Shown in pieces: positions 36,023 through 49,517 of a stretch of DNA of 64,000 nucleotides. The DNA is from Sphagnum magellanicum. Its lineage: Eukaryota > Streptophyta > Sphagnopsida > Sphagnales > Sphagnaceae. The notes beneath the pieces are model-generated. The model saw only the letters and a list, made by a program, of their open reading frames with translations, made no database searches and was not told the DNA's origin. Both the position numbers and the translations under genes were made by a program. Every line of letters begins with the position of its first letter. Position 1 is the first letter of the stretch. The stretch lies in NCBI GenBank assembly GCA_021904315.1, contig CM038921.1:10012146-10076145 (forward strand), in the 5' to 3' direction.

Positions 36023-39000
36023 ATTCATGATCAATATGGATTTGGTTAGGTGCATTTGAAAGCCTTGCATTTGTAAAGGTGTATATTTATAGAAAAACAT
36101 ATGGAATTGAAAACTCTTAGTAGGTGCCAAGGGTGGCATATTTACCATGCAACTTGTATGGCTCATGAAATCAATTATCTATTATGTATAATACACCCCT
36201 AATCTCATTTGAACACACACAAAATGATAATCACATACAACAAGTATACAAAAGGAATAGGAAGGTTTATTTCAAACAAACAAATTCATTCAAATTCACA
36301 TTATGTGTGGTCTAGTTGGAAGGAGAAATCTAATCCCCAAAAATGTTGCATTAGTATTAAAAAAAAAAGAAAAAAAAAATGTTAACATTAAATTGAGTCA
36401 CTAGAAAAAATTGTAATGAAAAACAGAGGATAAATCATGTTTTTGTTTGCATCCCATCGAAAGAAAAACTTGCATTTCATTGGCAATTTGTGGTTATGAC
36501 TTGTGAATAAAAACCTCAAAGTTCCCAAACATTTTGTATCTCCCCATATTATTGAAGGTATAGATAACAAACATTATTACAAAAAAACATGAAACAATAT
36601 GTCATTTAACACCACCCAACCATTGGTCAAAATGACCAACATGATTGGAAGACACTTGACATTGTCCCAAACTCCAAATATAATAGTGCACGTTGCACAA
36701 TTTCTTTTGCCATTTGGAATGATCGTGCCCATCATTTTGTCAATCCAATAGCTAAAGTCCACTCCAATGGGGACAACATTTGTCCAATTACCTTTCATTT
36801 TTTTTTATTGATTTTCCCCTTTTAATCTCACATGCCCTTTTTATTGGTCAAAATTTGGTTATTATTTTCCCAAATAAATATTGGTCCACCAAGTGAGATA
36901 TTTGACTCATGGATTATTAGAATTATTGTGGTACCTACCCTAGTTTGGTAGTTATGTGCCTAATGATCAATCTTTTTTAATTCAATGTGTTTGGAAATAA
37001 AAATTTAAAACTTATAATTCAATATTTTACTTTTTTGAAAATTCATGTTTAGGTTGTAAAATGATGTAAAGGCAATCCTAAGTGACATCTAATGGTGAAT
37101 TTAAAAAACACTTGTGTAGTTAAAATAATATACTTTAAATTAAACTTTATACTTAAAATGCAACATATAACATATTACACAACCATAAAGTCAACACCTA
37201 TTAAATAGGACATGGACAAGTATTTGATACCTCAGTACTTGGGTAGTTTTGACATGAATTAAATTATTTTTAAATTGTCCAAATAAATTGATTTTTTTGG
37301 AGCAAACATGTCAATGTTTTTGAAAAAATGTTTTAAAATGAGCAACCAACCACTAGAAGAATACAATTGAAAGTTTCATTACCCAAATTCAAACCTACAC
37401 ATTTCAAGTACAAACAATTAACTATAAAACACAAAGACGCATAAATTGGTAACTAATAGTGCTTGTTGTCTTCTGAGTAATATTTCATATGCCAAAATCT
37501 TCAAAAATTCAAAATCCAACTACCAAAGTCCAAAAGTCTAAATAAATAAATTGTTCAATAGGGTATTGCCAAAGTAGCCCAATATTACTATGGTCATAAG
37601 TGACTTATCAATGGCTAAGTAAAAAATAACTTGTTTTGTGTTTAAATGTGATTTCATAAAATGTCGAAAATCATGGTTGAAAGTTTAACATTTCCTTCTA
37701 TGACTTTTCAAATTTTCAACATGGCAAGCATGTATTTATTATTTTTTTGAAAATAAAAACTAATACATTATCAAGCTAGATACTAAAGTATTCATTCCAT
37801 GGATGTCAATGTTGCACAAGCAAATGCCAAAAGCTAGAGTTGGGTACACACAATATTGTGATTGTATGTCATACACACACACATATTTGAATAGATGTAT
37901 TTAAAAGACATGGGATTTAGAATTGGGTGTATATCAATGTCAAAATTATTAAAAATTGCACTTACTAATGGTGATTTTCTTAGGCAATTCTTTGAGATAT
38001 ATAAAATTAAATTCTCATAAAATCAAAATCCATTTAATGTACAACAATGGTTCTAAACAAATTTAGGAACCGATTTTCATATATAGGTAAAATTTTCAAA
38101 AAAATGTAAGAACCAATCAAATAACCATTTATTAAAATTGTCAAAAAAAATTGGTTATTTTGTGAAAACCACTAGTTTTTTGAGGGGTTTTCCAAAAAAT
38201 CATAATAATAATTGGAGGTTTTTTAATTTTGAATATTTTTCTAAAAAATCAAAGAACCACTTAACATTGGTGCATACATTATGCGGCATTTCATTAGTTT
38301 TATGAACAAAGGTTACATTTGAAAATAGGAGGAGACCAAAGTAAGTTCCAAACTCTTTAGTTGTTGTAGACCTTATGAAATTGCATCACAATAAAGTTTG
38401 GATTCCTTTGTAGGTACCATGTTAACTCATTAACAAAACATTATGTGTACATATCATATCTATGTAGATTATATTAGATATATATGTCACACTTGTCCAT
38501 AGAATGTATTACCACACATTACATGATTAACAAGTTTGAAAAATTAGGGCTACTATACATACAATTGATGTGCAACACAAGTTAATACATGAAAAGCTTG
38601 GCAAAAAAAAAGGAAAACATTTCATTACTTGCTAAAATTTATGGGAATCAAACTTCATCCTCTTCAAAAAATTTCATTCTCCCAAACAATGCGAAAAATT
38701 TAGAAACACAAAACATAAGGAATCATTTTTATAGTTGTTTGTTCACTATTAGAATTTTGAAATATTAAAATTGGGAATGTTAAACCTCGTTTTCTCAAAT
38801 AAATAAACATTTTGGCATCACATTGTTCAACATCAATATTAGGCATAGGGATGATAAGGAATGTGTGCCAAAAGGAATGCACAAAACGCTTGCCCTACAT
38901 TCTATAAATTGAAAAATTGAATGAGTTTTGGACATCACACTATTTAGATTTGGGTCTTGTTTGAATTTGATCTCATTTTTAAACTATTCAACCCATATGA

Positions 39001-41264
39001 AATTACAAGAATTCATGTTGGTGCAAGGATTTTGGATGCTGAAATTTATCCATCAAACATTGCTTACTTCAAAATATGAAAAAACATTTAGCAAAATTAT
39101 TCACTAAAATTATATCAAATGTAAATCCCAATAGGAGTTTTTTTTTTCCAAATTCGGGATTTCAAGGAATGGAACTTCACAACATGACAAAAATGAAGGA
39201 ATGTGTCATTTGGTAATGATTAGACCATTTGATAAATCTACATTAGTCAATATAAAACTAAACCTTATAATGTATCATTTGAGATATTTGATCAAAATAT
39301 ATATTTGAATTTTTTTTGTAATTGAAAATTAAGTGACAATTTTTATTTTGTTTCCATCAAGTATCATAGGGTCATGTTCACACTTGGAATAATTACATAT
39401 TCATATTCATAGTATCATACTTGGACCAATAGCAAAAGCCATACTAAAAACATCTATGAAGGGAAGTAATTTTTTTTTCATAATGAAATTTTCCAAACCA
39501 TTTTTCAATGAGTAATCTTAATCATTGAAAATTCAATCAAAATTCAAAATTCAAATCTAATTAGATGAGTAGCAAGTTCACATTTTAGGCCAATGATACA
39601 AGCCACACCATTGTTCATTGTTTTTTACCACAAATACCAAAAATGTTCAAATAATGTCCTCAAGAAGCATAAGATGATTGCAAGCATAGATGGGCCATTC
39701 ACATCATTTCAATTATGATTTTCAATTTTACCAATTTATTTTTTTTGTAATTTTTTGGGGGGGGGTAAAAAGAAAACCAAATTTTTTTATGATAAGTTTC
39801 AACAAGTAATCAAGAATATAAAAACATTATGTGTTTTCTACATTCATATTTAGTATGTAACCAAATCTAACTAAATCATCTTATGGATGATCACCATTTC
39901 AGATACATCACAAAATTGAAAAAACCACTAACTGTAAGGGATAATTTTTTTAAATTAATATTTCATTTTATTCCCACATTTGAAGAATGTTCATCAAATG
40001 TTAGTGTGAATTATAAGTCCAATTTTTTTGGAGGAACTTCATGGAATGTAACATATTTTTTATTTGAATGATGTAACTTAATTTTTTTTAGTGTGACATG
40101 TGTCATTAGCCCAAGTGAGAACTCAACTAATTTCTCCTTCCAACTAATTTTTTTTAATTCAATACATCATGCAGCATAGGTCTAAAAATCAAACAATTGC
40201 CTCCAAGAAATCTTATTCTTCAAAAGGCTTTTTAATAATACCAAGAGCATCCCCAATTTCTTTTATTTTTTGAAGTTTTAAACTTATTGTTCCTTTTCTT
40301 TAACAAAATTATTTAATAATTCTCACAACCTAGGTCCAAACATTACAAAACCACCTTAATGTACCATTGGAAAGCCCTTGATGAATAGGGGTGCACCAAG
40401 TTGGTTTCATAATGTTTCAATCTATGGTGGAAAAGTTATTGAACAATGAACAAAAAATTTCATTGAAAATTCATTTAAATCAAAGTTAAAAATTGTAGAA
40501 TTCAAGTGTGCTCTTGATATTGTTGGAAAGTCCTCAAATGATTAGGATTTAATGAAGGTGATTTGAAAAAAATTAGACTTAAGGTGCAAGAAATATTGAA
40601 ATTTGACAAAAAAAATTCATTGAAAATTTAACAAAATTACAAAAAAAGATTTTGAAAGGAAAACTTGATTTGGTAACCAATTCACACTTGGGCCAACAGC
40701 ACATGCTACAATAGTTGATGTGAAGTGTAAGTTCAATTCCTAAGGAATTCCATAAAACATGTCTTATTTGAATTGTTGCTAGTTTGATAAGGGGCATCAT
40801 TGATATGAAGTGTTAGTTCATTTTATGGGGAACTTCATGGGACATTTCCTACTTTACCTATTGTTGGTTTGAACTTGCCAAAAGGGGCATAATTATTGTG
40901 GAATATGAGTTCATATTTGGGACCTTAATAGAACACTTAAGGTGTGGGGTAGCAGATTATGCCAAAAAAAAACTTACCACATTATATGACATAATCTTCC
41001 AGTGATGGTCACACAATTCGTAATAGTGACCAAAATCTTTGTTGAAAATGTTTTCAAAAAAGTTGTTGAATCTCCCACCCCACACTTTAATGTCACGGAA
41101 TGGTCTTACCCTTTCCAATATTGTTCAGTGCACTCATATATCTTGGTAAAGGCACCAGGTGAGCTTGTGTCCACAAGCTTGGTGATGCAGTGCAACCAAG
41201 ATAACCACCAGAGGCTTGACCATTCCATAGTGCATTCCCTATCTAAGCGGTTGCTGGATTGAAC
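36023..41264. other. AT-rich spacer with a degenerate hAT-type end
   Basis: No gene. Around 38050-38274 GAACC/GGTT-rich sequence ends in CCACTTAACATTG followed by gtgcatac, the usual right end of the hAT family seen here; its left end was not found. A GGATGATCACCATTT motif near 39887 belongs to a dispersed repeat also present near 28200 and 29000. A G-run is at about 39759. Confidence 0.4.
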
Positions 41265-41669
41265 CATGTTGGCTGGTTTGTAAAAAAAATTTAAAGAACC
41301 ATCAGTTTCAATTCTTTAAAAAATTAAGAACCAAAGAAGCACCAGTTCCCATTCTTTGAAGAAAATTCAAGAATCAAAGAAGCACCAGTTCTCATTCTTT
41401 GAAGAAAATTCAAGAATCAAAGAACTGCCAGTTAAATTGGTTGTTTCAAAAACTTTAAAGATTCAGAGGTTCTTTCATGAAAGATCCAGCAAAGAGTTGA
41501 TGGTTCTCTAGCCAGTTCTTAGACTTTTTCATTATGTTTTAGAACCGTGGTTATATTACCAAAACCAGTTCTTAGAATTTTTTTGAGAATTGACAAGTGA
41601 GTGGGTATATATACCCAGGTTGATAACCAGTGGGTATCTGTCTCTGGTTCTAAGAACCACCCATCACTG
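41265..41669. mobile_element. hAT-type MITE (405 bp) with 8-bp target duplication
   Basis: Left end CATGTTGGCTGGTTTGT, right end GAACCACCCATCACTG; read inward, the right end is CAGTGATGGGTGGTTC. Flanking octamers are gattgaac on the left and gtttgaac on the right, seven of eight identical. Inside, a 48-base unit built on CCCATTCTTTGAAGAAAATT is repeated twice (about 41340-41435). Confidence 0.75.
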
Positions 41670-42410
41670 GTTTGAACTTGCCAGAAGGTGGGGACGGAGC
41701 CATTCCATTGATGATGATAATGATTTGCTACTTGTTAGAAACTGGACTCGAAAGGAAGGTAACATGGACTTCAGAGTTCACAAACAAAAAGCACTATATT
41801 GCTCCATAGCTAGCTGCAACCCATTCATAGCTCAAAGATAGTGATCACGAGGATTTGATGACAATCCATAGTAGTTCATGTTGTGTGGAGCTTACTGTGC
41901 TGCTGCACTTTTTTGGTTCACACTTTTAGTTATCAACAACTTTCTTTAGAAATGCTGGCTTGCGTGCCCAGTGATCAATTTTCCTGTGATGCTAGAGTTC
42001 ATCCTCAAATCCTTACAGTCGATGGACCTCATAAGCTACATTGACAAAACAATAATGAAGGCCTTCTATCGCATCTAGAGCTTCGGGGCATAATTACTAA
42101 GGTAATGAGTCAAGTATGGAATTGGCAGAACTCATAGGATCACCAAGGAGAAGTGGATCTGAGCTGCATCTGGTAGGCTAGGGTTTAAAGTTTAACCCCT
42201 AAACCCTGCAAGCTGCTGCAGAAAAAAAAATTATGTGGCCTGACAAATGCAGCAGGACCCAAACTAATGAGCTTCTGCCGGAAACTGTCAGAAAACTTAA
42301 GTGAAGAGAGAGTGGACTTTATTCGTGAGGACTGCAAGTTGCCGGAAATACTTAATTCGTGAATCCTGCAACAAGTGCAAAGTTCTATGAGATGACATAA
42401 ATTTGATCCA
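41670..42410. other. Spacer of mixed composition
   Basis: No gene recognised. A TTTAACCCCTAAACCCTG cluster near 42194 is telomere-like but short. Confidence 0.4.
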
Positions 42411-43594
42411 TTATAGCATCTCTAGCGGTGCTTAGTATGTCACCTTGCAAAAATATTTCTCACATCCAAGTTTAGTTGTTTACTCTTTTTCTTTTTCCCA
42501 ACCTCACCCATAAAACTAAAACTGGGACAATAGGGGGAGACTACTAACAGCAACCCACCTGGACCAAAATCTAACTATCCAGGCAATCAACAGCAAACTG
42601 TTAGGCTTAGCTATGCCTTTTACCAGCCTCGTGTGCAAAAATGCAGTAAGCCGAACCAACATGTTTTGACTTTTCTTAATCCAATTTTCTTTTCGCAGGG
42701 TCATACTGAACACTGTGGAGCTGAGTGGAGCGACTCTCCACTCTCTGCACTTCACAGACTCTCTCCTTATTTTACTTGATAGTCCCGCGACCTGATAAGA
42801 ACCCAGTGCCTGCCACTGATCTCCTTACTCCTCCCTGCTATACTCAGCTTCCGTGACGTCTGCCACTGTCTGAGCTCCACCCGCTTTCCACGCCTGCAAC
42901 CTCATCAAGGAAGTATGTACTACTACTGCCTATTCCCCAAGCGTACTCACTCACTCCTCTGCAATCCCGCACGGCCGCTCCTACTGCACACGACATTATA
43001 GCAGTTTGTTGACGCAAGGCCAAGCACCCTCGCACATCTGCATTGGCCACAGCCCTCCTAATGGGAGCGCCGATATAACTTTTTTTCTTTTGGCTTATTG
43101 TTTTTAGCCAAAATTTTATATAAAATTTATAAAGTGCTGAAATCAAACCAAGTGCTTTCTGAGATGTACTTTGGTTAAATCTTCTTGTGGATCATTGGCA
43201 CTTTGAGTACATCACAGAATTGAACCCAAAAAAACCCAGGCTCGGCTCTGAGGGCCTCCCTAGGGGGAAGGGGACCTTCATCACTAGAGATGCATAAAAA
43301 TGTCTGAGAGAGAGAGAGAGAGATGCAGATGCTTTGGTTAGCTAGTACATTACCTCCTCCAACTTTGGATGTAATTATGTAATTTCATACTGAAATTAAT
43401 TTCCATCATAAAGACAACTCAGATGCTGCAAGGTGATCTAAGTAGCTTCCTACTTCACAAAAAATCAGGGACTCAGACTTCAAATCTAACATTTTTGGGG
43501 CTTAATATGGCCACTAAGAGGCCTCACTCTAGATGAAGGTACCAACATGGGTGCTGGTTCACCTTGGCCATGGATGGAGATGCTCTAATAAGAT
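42411..43594. other. GC-richer island bounded by inverted AGCATCTC-type motifs
   Basis: TATAGCATCTCTAGCGGTGC at 42412 faces GGATGGAGATGCTCTAATAA at about 43573-43592. The inner 42500-43080 part is clearly less AT-rich than its surroundings and has open minus-strand frames (42516-42755, 42844-43146), but no protein family is recognised. A (GA)n run lies at about 43306-43322. The structure may be a Harbinger-like non-autonomous element or a short gene relic; neither is proven. Confidence 0.4.
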
Positions 43595-46364
43595 ATGCAC
43601 ATCTAATCCAGATGGCACCATCAAGTGCTTCACCACTTTCATGCAATAGCCTAGTAGAAAGAAGTACATGCCACATGGGGAGGAGAAATCTGAGGAGGGA
43701 GTTGCAAGGACAGTTGTTGGACTTGATAGATAAGTTGGTACTAGGTACTAAGCCTTTTGTACATGGTGGTGTGACCTAGAGGCATGTCTGGTAAAAATGT
43801 AAGACATTTTTAGGGTTTTATTTTTTGTGCCTTTTTGCATGGGATGTGATTGTCAACCTATTGTTTTTCATTGAAGAGTTATGGATGGAAGCAAAATAAA
43901 ATGAACAACTTGATTACCTTGTCAAAATTGGAACAAATAGATTTAAAATAACAACAAAACTCAGTATAGAAATGTGAAACATTTAATATTTTCATTTCAA
44001 TGATTAAATATAATATATGTTTACATTAATGTGCATTGATTTTCATATTTCAAATTGTAAAAGTAAGTTTTAAGTAGGTTTTGCAAAATACAAGTAGCTT
44101 TTGACGTTTACTTTTCATTGTGGACTTTTGGTTTCAAATAGGTGAAAGTAGGTTTTTACCAAATGGAAATAGATTTTTTTTAATGACTTGTTAAAACATA
44201 TGTTGATCTTTGTTTCCTAATTTATTATATATCAATTTCATTAATTTTTTCAACTAAAAAGTAAGTTTGAACACAAATTTTTCAATCGATTTCAAATGTA
44301 TTTTTTATATTTTTTAAAAATTCATTTGCTTTTAATTTTTTTAGAATTAGATTCTTATAAACTTAATAAAGCAAACTAATACTACTTGACACATACTTTC
44401 ACCTAATTTAATGTTATTTTATGGCAGTTATATGAATGGCACATGGTTGAAATGGAAACATCTACTTTTTTTGTCTACTTTATCTTGCTTTGACCTTTAT
44501 GGCATGGCAACTAACAAAAAAGAAGCCATTACTTGTTGGATTTTCTATACTTGGTTTGTTCTTGAATTTGGTGTGTTGGTTAATAAGATTTTTATGGAAG
44601 TGTGGCGTGGAGGAAATATGATGGAAGATTCTGATAAGGAGCTTTAAAGAGGATTTAAATGGGGAAGATTTAGGCAAAATTTTTAAGTAGCTAAGTCCAT
44701 TTTGTGCAAATTTTATGTGTGTGGATTTTTTTTTACAAGATGTATCCAAAAACTATTTTTCATTGTGTAGAGATAGTAGTTAATAAGTTATATAGAATAA
44801 AATGTAGGAGTTATGTTTTTGTTTTCCTTGACTTAAAATTAAAGGAATTGGAAAAGATGACAAAGTTTAACTTTCACTGTTAGATAGGTTCCATGTCTAA
44901 AGATTTTGCATTGGGAGTTGGATTTTGGTTGGATCATGAAAAAGGGAAATTATGGTGCACTACGTGGGAAGGATTTTCATCATCAAGGGAACATGTTTTA
45001 ATATGTCGGGTTTTTAAGTGTTGAACCATGGGATGATACTTGTTAAATGGATAAGAATGGTGAACAAGAAGAATATGATCTAAATTATCCAATCAAATGT
45101 CGTCAAGATTCATTAGAAGTAGTGTGTGTTCTTAAAATATAGTTATGTTGTGGTTGTGATAATGTGGTATCGATCATTGCAAACTATGTTTCAAAGATCA
45201 TATGAATAAAAATATTTAGCAGTCTATGTGGTTTGTTTTTAGAGGTTATTCAACACTATTGTTAATGGCAATTAATATACACCCCCAAATTTGGTTATAG
45301 CGACTCTAATCACTAATTTTTTTGTTCAATTAAAAAAAAATCATCATTGGCTAGCATCCAATGTTGGGTAATTTTTACCTTTTTGAAAGAACCATTAGTT
45401 TCAATTCATTGAATAGCTAAAAAAACAAATCATGTTTTTTTATAAAAAAATTTGATACCTTGGTTAGTTTTTAGATTATCATTAAAAATATGATTACTTG
45501 TTTTCAAGCAAGTTAGCTTTCAAGTTTAAACCCAAGATTATTTCAATATAAATTCAATCTTCAAGCATAAAATCATGATTCACAACCAATCACGTGAAAT
45601 AAATTGATGATTGTTTTTTTAATATTCATTCATTCCAATGGTTTTTAAGTTAAAACCATTGACATGTGTAAACTTGAAATTTAAAAGTTCAAATTTATGA
45701 TGCACATGTAAAGGGTTGCGGCCTAGTGATTTGCATGTTTTAAAATTTCCAAGAAGCCTTGGGTTTGGACTCAAACCTTTATGTCACAATGAATAAGTGC
45801 CTTACTTATTTGGGCTTTTATAAACATATACAAATATGAAAATTGAATTTGGGGTTCATTTGATTACCTTCACAAGTATCAAGTTTGGGCCTTTATGATA
45901 CCCAATTAGTTTTCAAAGTATTAGTTCTCACCCAAATTTCAAACGTCTAGTTTTTAGTTCAAAAATCACACTAGAAATTGACCTAAAATTTGGGTGAGTT
46001 AATGATTTTAAAATCACAATCCAAATCTAACAATATAAATTTCAAAAAAATCTGATTTTTTCATAAAATAGGAAAGTATTATGACAAAATATTCCCTCTT
46101 TTTTTTTTTACATTTTTGTAATTTTTTGCACCAAAAAAACATTGGCTCCAATACCTTGGATTACATTACTTATATGGTGAATTATTATTTTTTGGAATAA
46201 TGGCATGATTACATTGTGCTGAGTAATTGAAAATTATTGTCAAGTCCAATATGCTTTTAAATGTAATATGGATGTTTGTAATCGTAAAGCAAATAATCAT
46301 TAACTACATTTATGAATTTGAAGTAATCTTAATTTTAAGGCTATTCCTCAATTTTTGAAGGTGT
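43595..46364. other. AT-rich spacer
   Basis: No gene recognised. CAATGTTGGGTAATTTTTACC at about 45359 is an unpaired hAT-type left end of the family seen at 18.8-25.7 kb. Confidence 0.4.
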
Positions 46365-46600
46365 AGACACTACTAGGAGATGTGACCAAGTTCACCTTGT
46401 ATTTCACTAGGATTTTGAGTGAACTAGGACAGATTCACTATATGAAATCATGGTAAAACATGTTAACCCCGTAAGTGAACGGGGACTAGTTGCTAGGACA
46501 GGTCAATTAAGCTAGTGAAACAAGATGACAATAAGTGATACCCAAATTTAGGTGGAAATTACACCTATTAGTTAAATCAACCTACAACACTAGTCATTTA

Positions 46601-46735
46601 AGAGGGTTTTTTCACCAAGTGTGGTTAGTTAATTTAAATTGTTTTTTCATATTGTGTTTAGTTAATTTAGGAGAATTTTTTCACAAATTATGGTTGGTTA
46701 ATTTAAGGAGATTTTTCCATCTATTAACCATTAAA
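46601..46735. repeat. Short tandem repeat, ~33-36 bp unit
   Basis: TTAGTTAATTTA (or TTGGTTAATTTA) followed by a TTTTTTCA-like stretch recurs at about 46625, 46658 and 46694. It lies just inside the left subterminal region of the CACTA-type element; such minisatellites are common there. Confidence 0.6.
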
Positions 46736-47022
46736 TATGGGTAATTAACTCCATAGTATTTTCATCTTGTAATTTCCATGTGTCCATCTAAGAAATCAAG
46801 ATGACAAGTATAGAAACATGCATAGAAACTTGTAAGGTTTGATGATCCTTGTTTGAACTTTCAGTGTGCTTGCAATTTATACAAATGAAGAGTCACCACT
46901 ACCCTTGGATGACATTTTGTTGCCCTAAACTGCCTAGACACACCACATCAATAAATTTATGACAATGGACAATTTGAGTGAGACAAAATCAATGCAATAC
47001 AACTATTGATCAATTTCCTTAC

Positions 47023-49088
47023 TTGAAACGCTTTCAATTCTTTCTTTCCAAGTTTTGATGCCCAATAAGCGCCCAATGTGCAATGGGCACTTCCTGTAGC
47101 TGGATCCTGCCATGTACCAGCTCATTTTCTGAGAGAGCATCCTCTTTGCCATAGAAGCAAATATGTATGCAGGAATTTAGCAAAATCAGACAGATTACTA
47201 ACACAACTTTATGAAAGTGCAGAGAAATCTCCTTAACAACACTTTGACGGGAACAGGACAAGGAGTGCAGACAAAAACTTAAGAGAGTTGCTCATCATAA
47301 AATGTCAGACCATCACCTTCATCAGAAATAGCAGTGATGGGTTGCCATGACTACTACCCACTAACTTTATTAGCGCCTAGCAGCAGTGGGTGTAAACAAA
47401 TTCCTACATAGCTCAGAAACTGACAAGGCTCTCAAAGCAATAGTTGTATTCAAAGTCAAGGTGAGAGATCTCTCTCTATGTAGTACCTCAGATATGCCAC
47501 CCTTGGGACAGAAAATCGTGACACAAAATCATATTCGCTATCTTCAGGTGCGAGGGCAGTTATTATGACACCACCACGACCATGAAAGTCCATCATTTTG
47601 TGAAATTGAGGCTTCACACGTTCAACATCTGCACCTGATGGTAACTCAACCTTTTGTAATCATCACCAAACATTATCAATCAGCAAAAAACAAAAAGAAC
47701 ATTCATTTGTTTTTGGTTCACAAATGTAGAACCAAAGGGGCTGCTGCTGCTTTACAAGTTCACAGTTTGAGAGCTCTACCAGATAGTCACCAAGTGAAGT
47801 TTCACCAGCCCATTTGATTGCAACTCCTCCCAAAGCTTCAGAGAGAAGAAATGTGTCATTGCAGGGAACAGCAGGTACAAGAGGAAAGTTGAGTTGCACA
47901 ACACCTTTACCACCTGGGCGCCTTCTCTCTGGCCTCTTCCCCAACTCATCTTCTTCCTTAGGCAACTCCTCATACTCTTCATAGCCCGACACCTTAGTTG
48001 CTTTCAAAACCCCAGATTTTGTGTGAAATAGAACTGTGTCCCCCAACACAATCCCAGATGCAAAAAGAAGATGCGCAGATGCCAATGTTGCATGCCCACA
48101 TAGATCAACATGCTTGCACCTACTGTAGTCAGCTCTGTCTCTGTCTCTCTCTCTAACACACGCACACACAACATCATCCTTCCTGCTTGTACTTAAACCC
48201 TTTAAACCTTAAACCCTAAATCTGTATGTATCTTTGCAAATAGACAGCAGTTTCTGCAGAAATGGATTCAACAAACCTCAATTGTGGGAGTGAACCAGCT
48301 GAGATCAAATTCATTCTCCTCAACCGCAATGCCCTTTTTCTGTTGTTGCACATCTTTTAAGGTTTTTCCATTTTCATCATCAACTTCCAACAGTCTCCCT
48401 TTCTGTGCATCTTTGCTTCTTGCTGTTGTGTTCTGTCTCTTCACCAAGAAAGTTGTCTCTGATAGATTGAATTCCCGGGCAATAATACTCCTGTTCTGGA
48501 TCATAAACAATTCTGAGTTCGAACTTTTCCAAATGTCTTGAATGGAACTAGAGGATGTGGGAAGGACAGAACTTGTGCATAATCGATTTCGGCAAATAGC
48601 TCTTCTTCTACGTCGTATTTCTGCGCGATTTGCTTCAAATCCACATCAGTCATACGCTGCATCACTTCCTCCATCACGCGGTTCCTAATATTTTCTTCGT
48701 TAGGCATAGGAATATTTCCTTCAACAAGCTCTTCCTCCGTTACCTCGTCTTCCTCCTCCTCCTCTTGTTCCTCCTTTGACGATGAAGTAAAAGGATGCGA
48801 GTCGAACACTCTCCCTCCTCCTCTCATGTTCATCCCATCGAACCTGGCCGAGAATCCAAGAGGATGATGATGACAGTTTCTCCCTAAAATCTGAGCCCCG
48901 CTCTGATTCTTGAGCGTTGTTGGAATCTCGATTGGGCACAATATCCTCCACACCCCTCGCAGTCTGCATGTAGAATACTGATCAGCAGCAGCAAGCGCGG
49001 GAGTTGTGGGAAGTTGTTCTCCTCGGAGTTGAGAGACGTTGCTGCCACAATGGGCGAGTTTGAAAATGCAAGAACAGAAAGTTGCCAT
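47023..49088 (-). pseudogene. PhzF-family (phenazine biosynthesis-like) isomerase pseudogene with introns
   Basis: Minus-strand exons: 49088-48277, 48112-47780, 47650-47487, 47106-47023, with GT-AG introns. Recognised PhzF blocks in order: SIIAREFNLSETTFLVK (with the catalytic Glu of NLSET), FDLSWFTPTIE, VDLCGHATLASAH, VVQLNFPLVP, GDYL/VELPSGADV across an intron, GVIITALAP, SRF, then KGGISE/DPATGSAHC across the next intron. Two frame breaks are visible: one near 48500-48560, and one near 47503-47508, where SRF and KGGISE are in different frames (exon length 164, not a multiple of three). The first 195-residue frame starts MATFCSC, resembles a plastid transit peptide plus an acidic Glu-rich linker, and only weakly resembles the usual PhzF start. 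The final exon is missing or badly decayed (traces near 46845-46945). PhzF-like proteins are DAP-epimerase-fold isomerases of unclear role in plants. Sequencing error could explain a single break, not the whole pattern. Confidence 0.75.
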
Positions 49089-49449
49089 TGCGACCACCTC
49101 AAACACTGAAAAAGAAATCCAAATCCGAAGAAATCATGTCTCCCTTTGACCCGTCTCTCTGTGTACCTGCCTTCCTCCCTCGCACTCATCTCTGGTCCCA
49201 CAAACGAGCTTCTCCCATGCGCACAACAAAAGTGCGCAAAGAATTAGGAGCAAAATATCCGAAATTTGCTCCAAATCCATCTTCTAGGGTTGGTCTCATG
49301 GGTGACAGGAGTGGGTGGGGACTCGTTTGGCATGCTTGCTGATTAGGGCAATTCACGGTTCTGTAGGTGATGGAGAATTGGGTGAGTCGAATCCATAAGA
49401 CCTACCAAACCCAATCCGCAAGATAGTGAAGAGAAGTCTCAAATTCGCG

Positions 49450-49486
<37 letters not shown>

Positions 49487-49517
49487 GTGAGTGATATATC
49501 ATGCACTGCACAGAGCG
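49089..49517. promoter_or_regulatory. Divergent spacer between the PhzF pseudogene and the + strand frame
   Basis: About 430 bases separate two start codons pointing away from each other. A (GA)n microsatellite at about 49453-49482 sits just before the + strand start, a common position for plant core-promoter or leader GA repeats. If both frames were captured as one piece of DNA, this would be their original bidirectional promoter. No TATA box is singled out. Confidence 0.45.

Noticed and set aside
45700-45790. tRNA-like A and B box motifs (GGCCTAGTGATTTG, GGGTTTGGACTC) suggesting a SINE
   Set aside because: No cloverleaf, no terminal poly-A or simple tail, no target duplication. Similar weak motifs near 1085-1125 and 56040-56105 were rejected for the same reasons.
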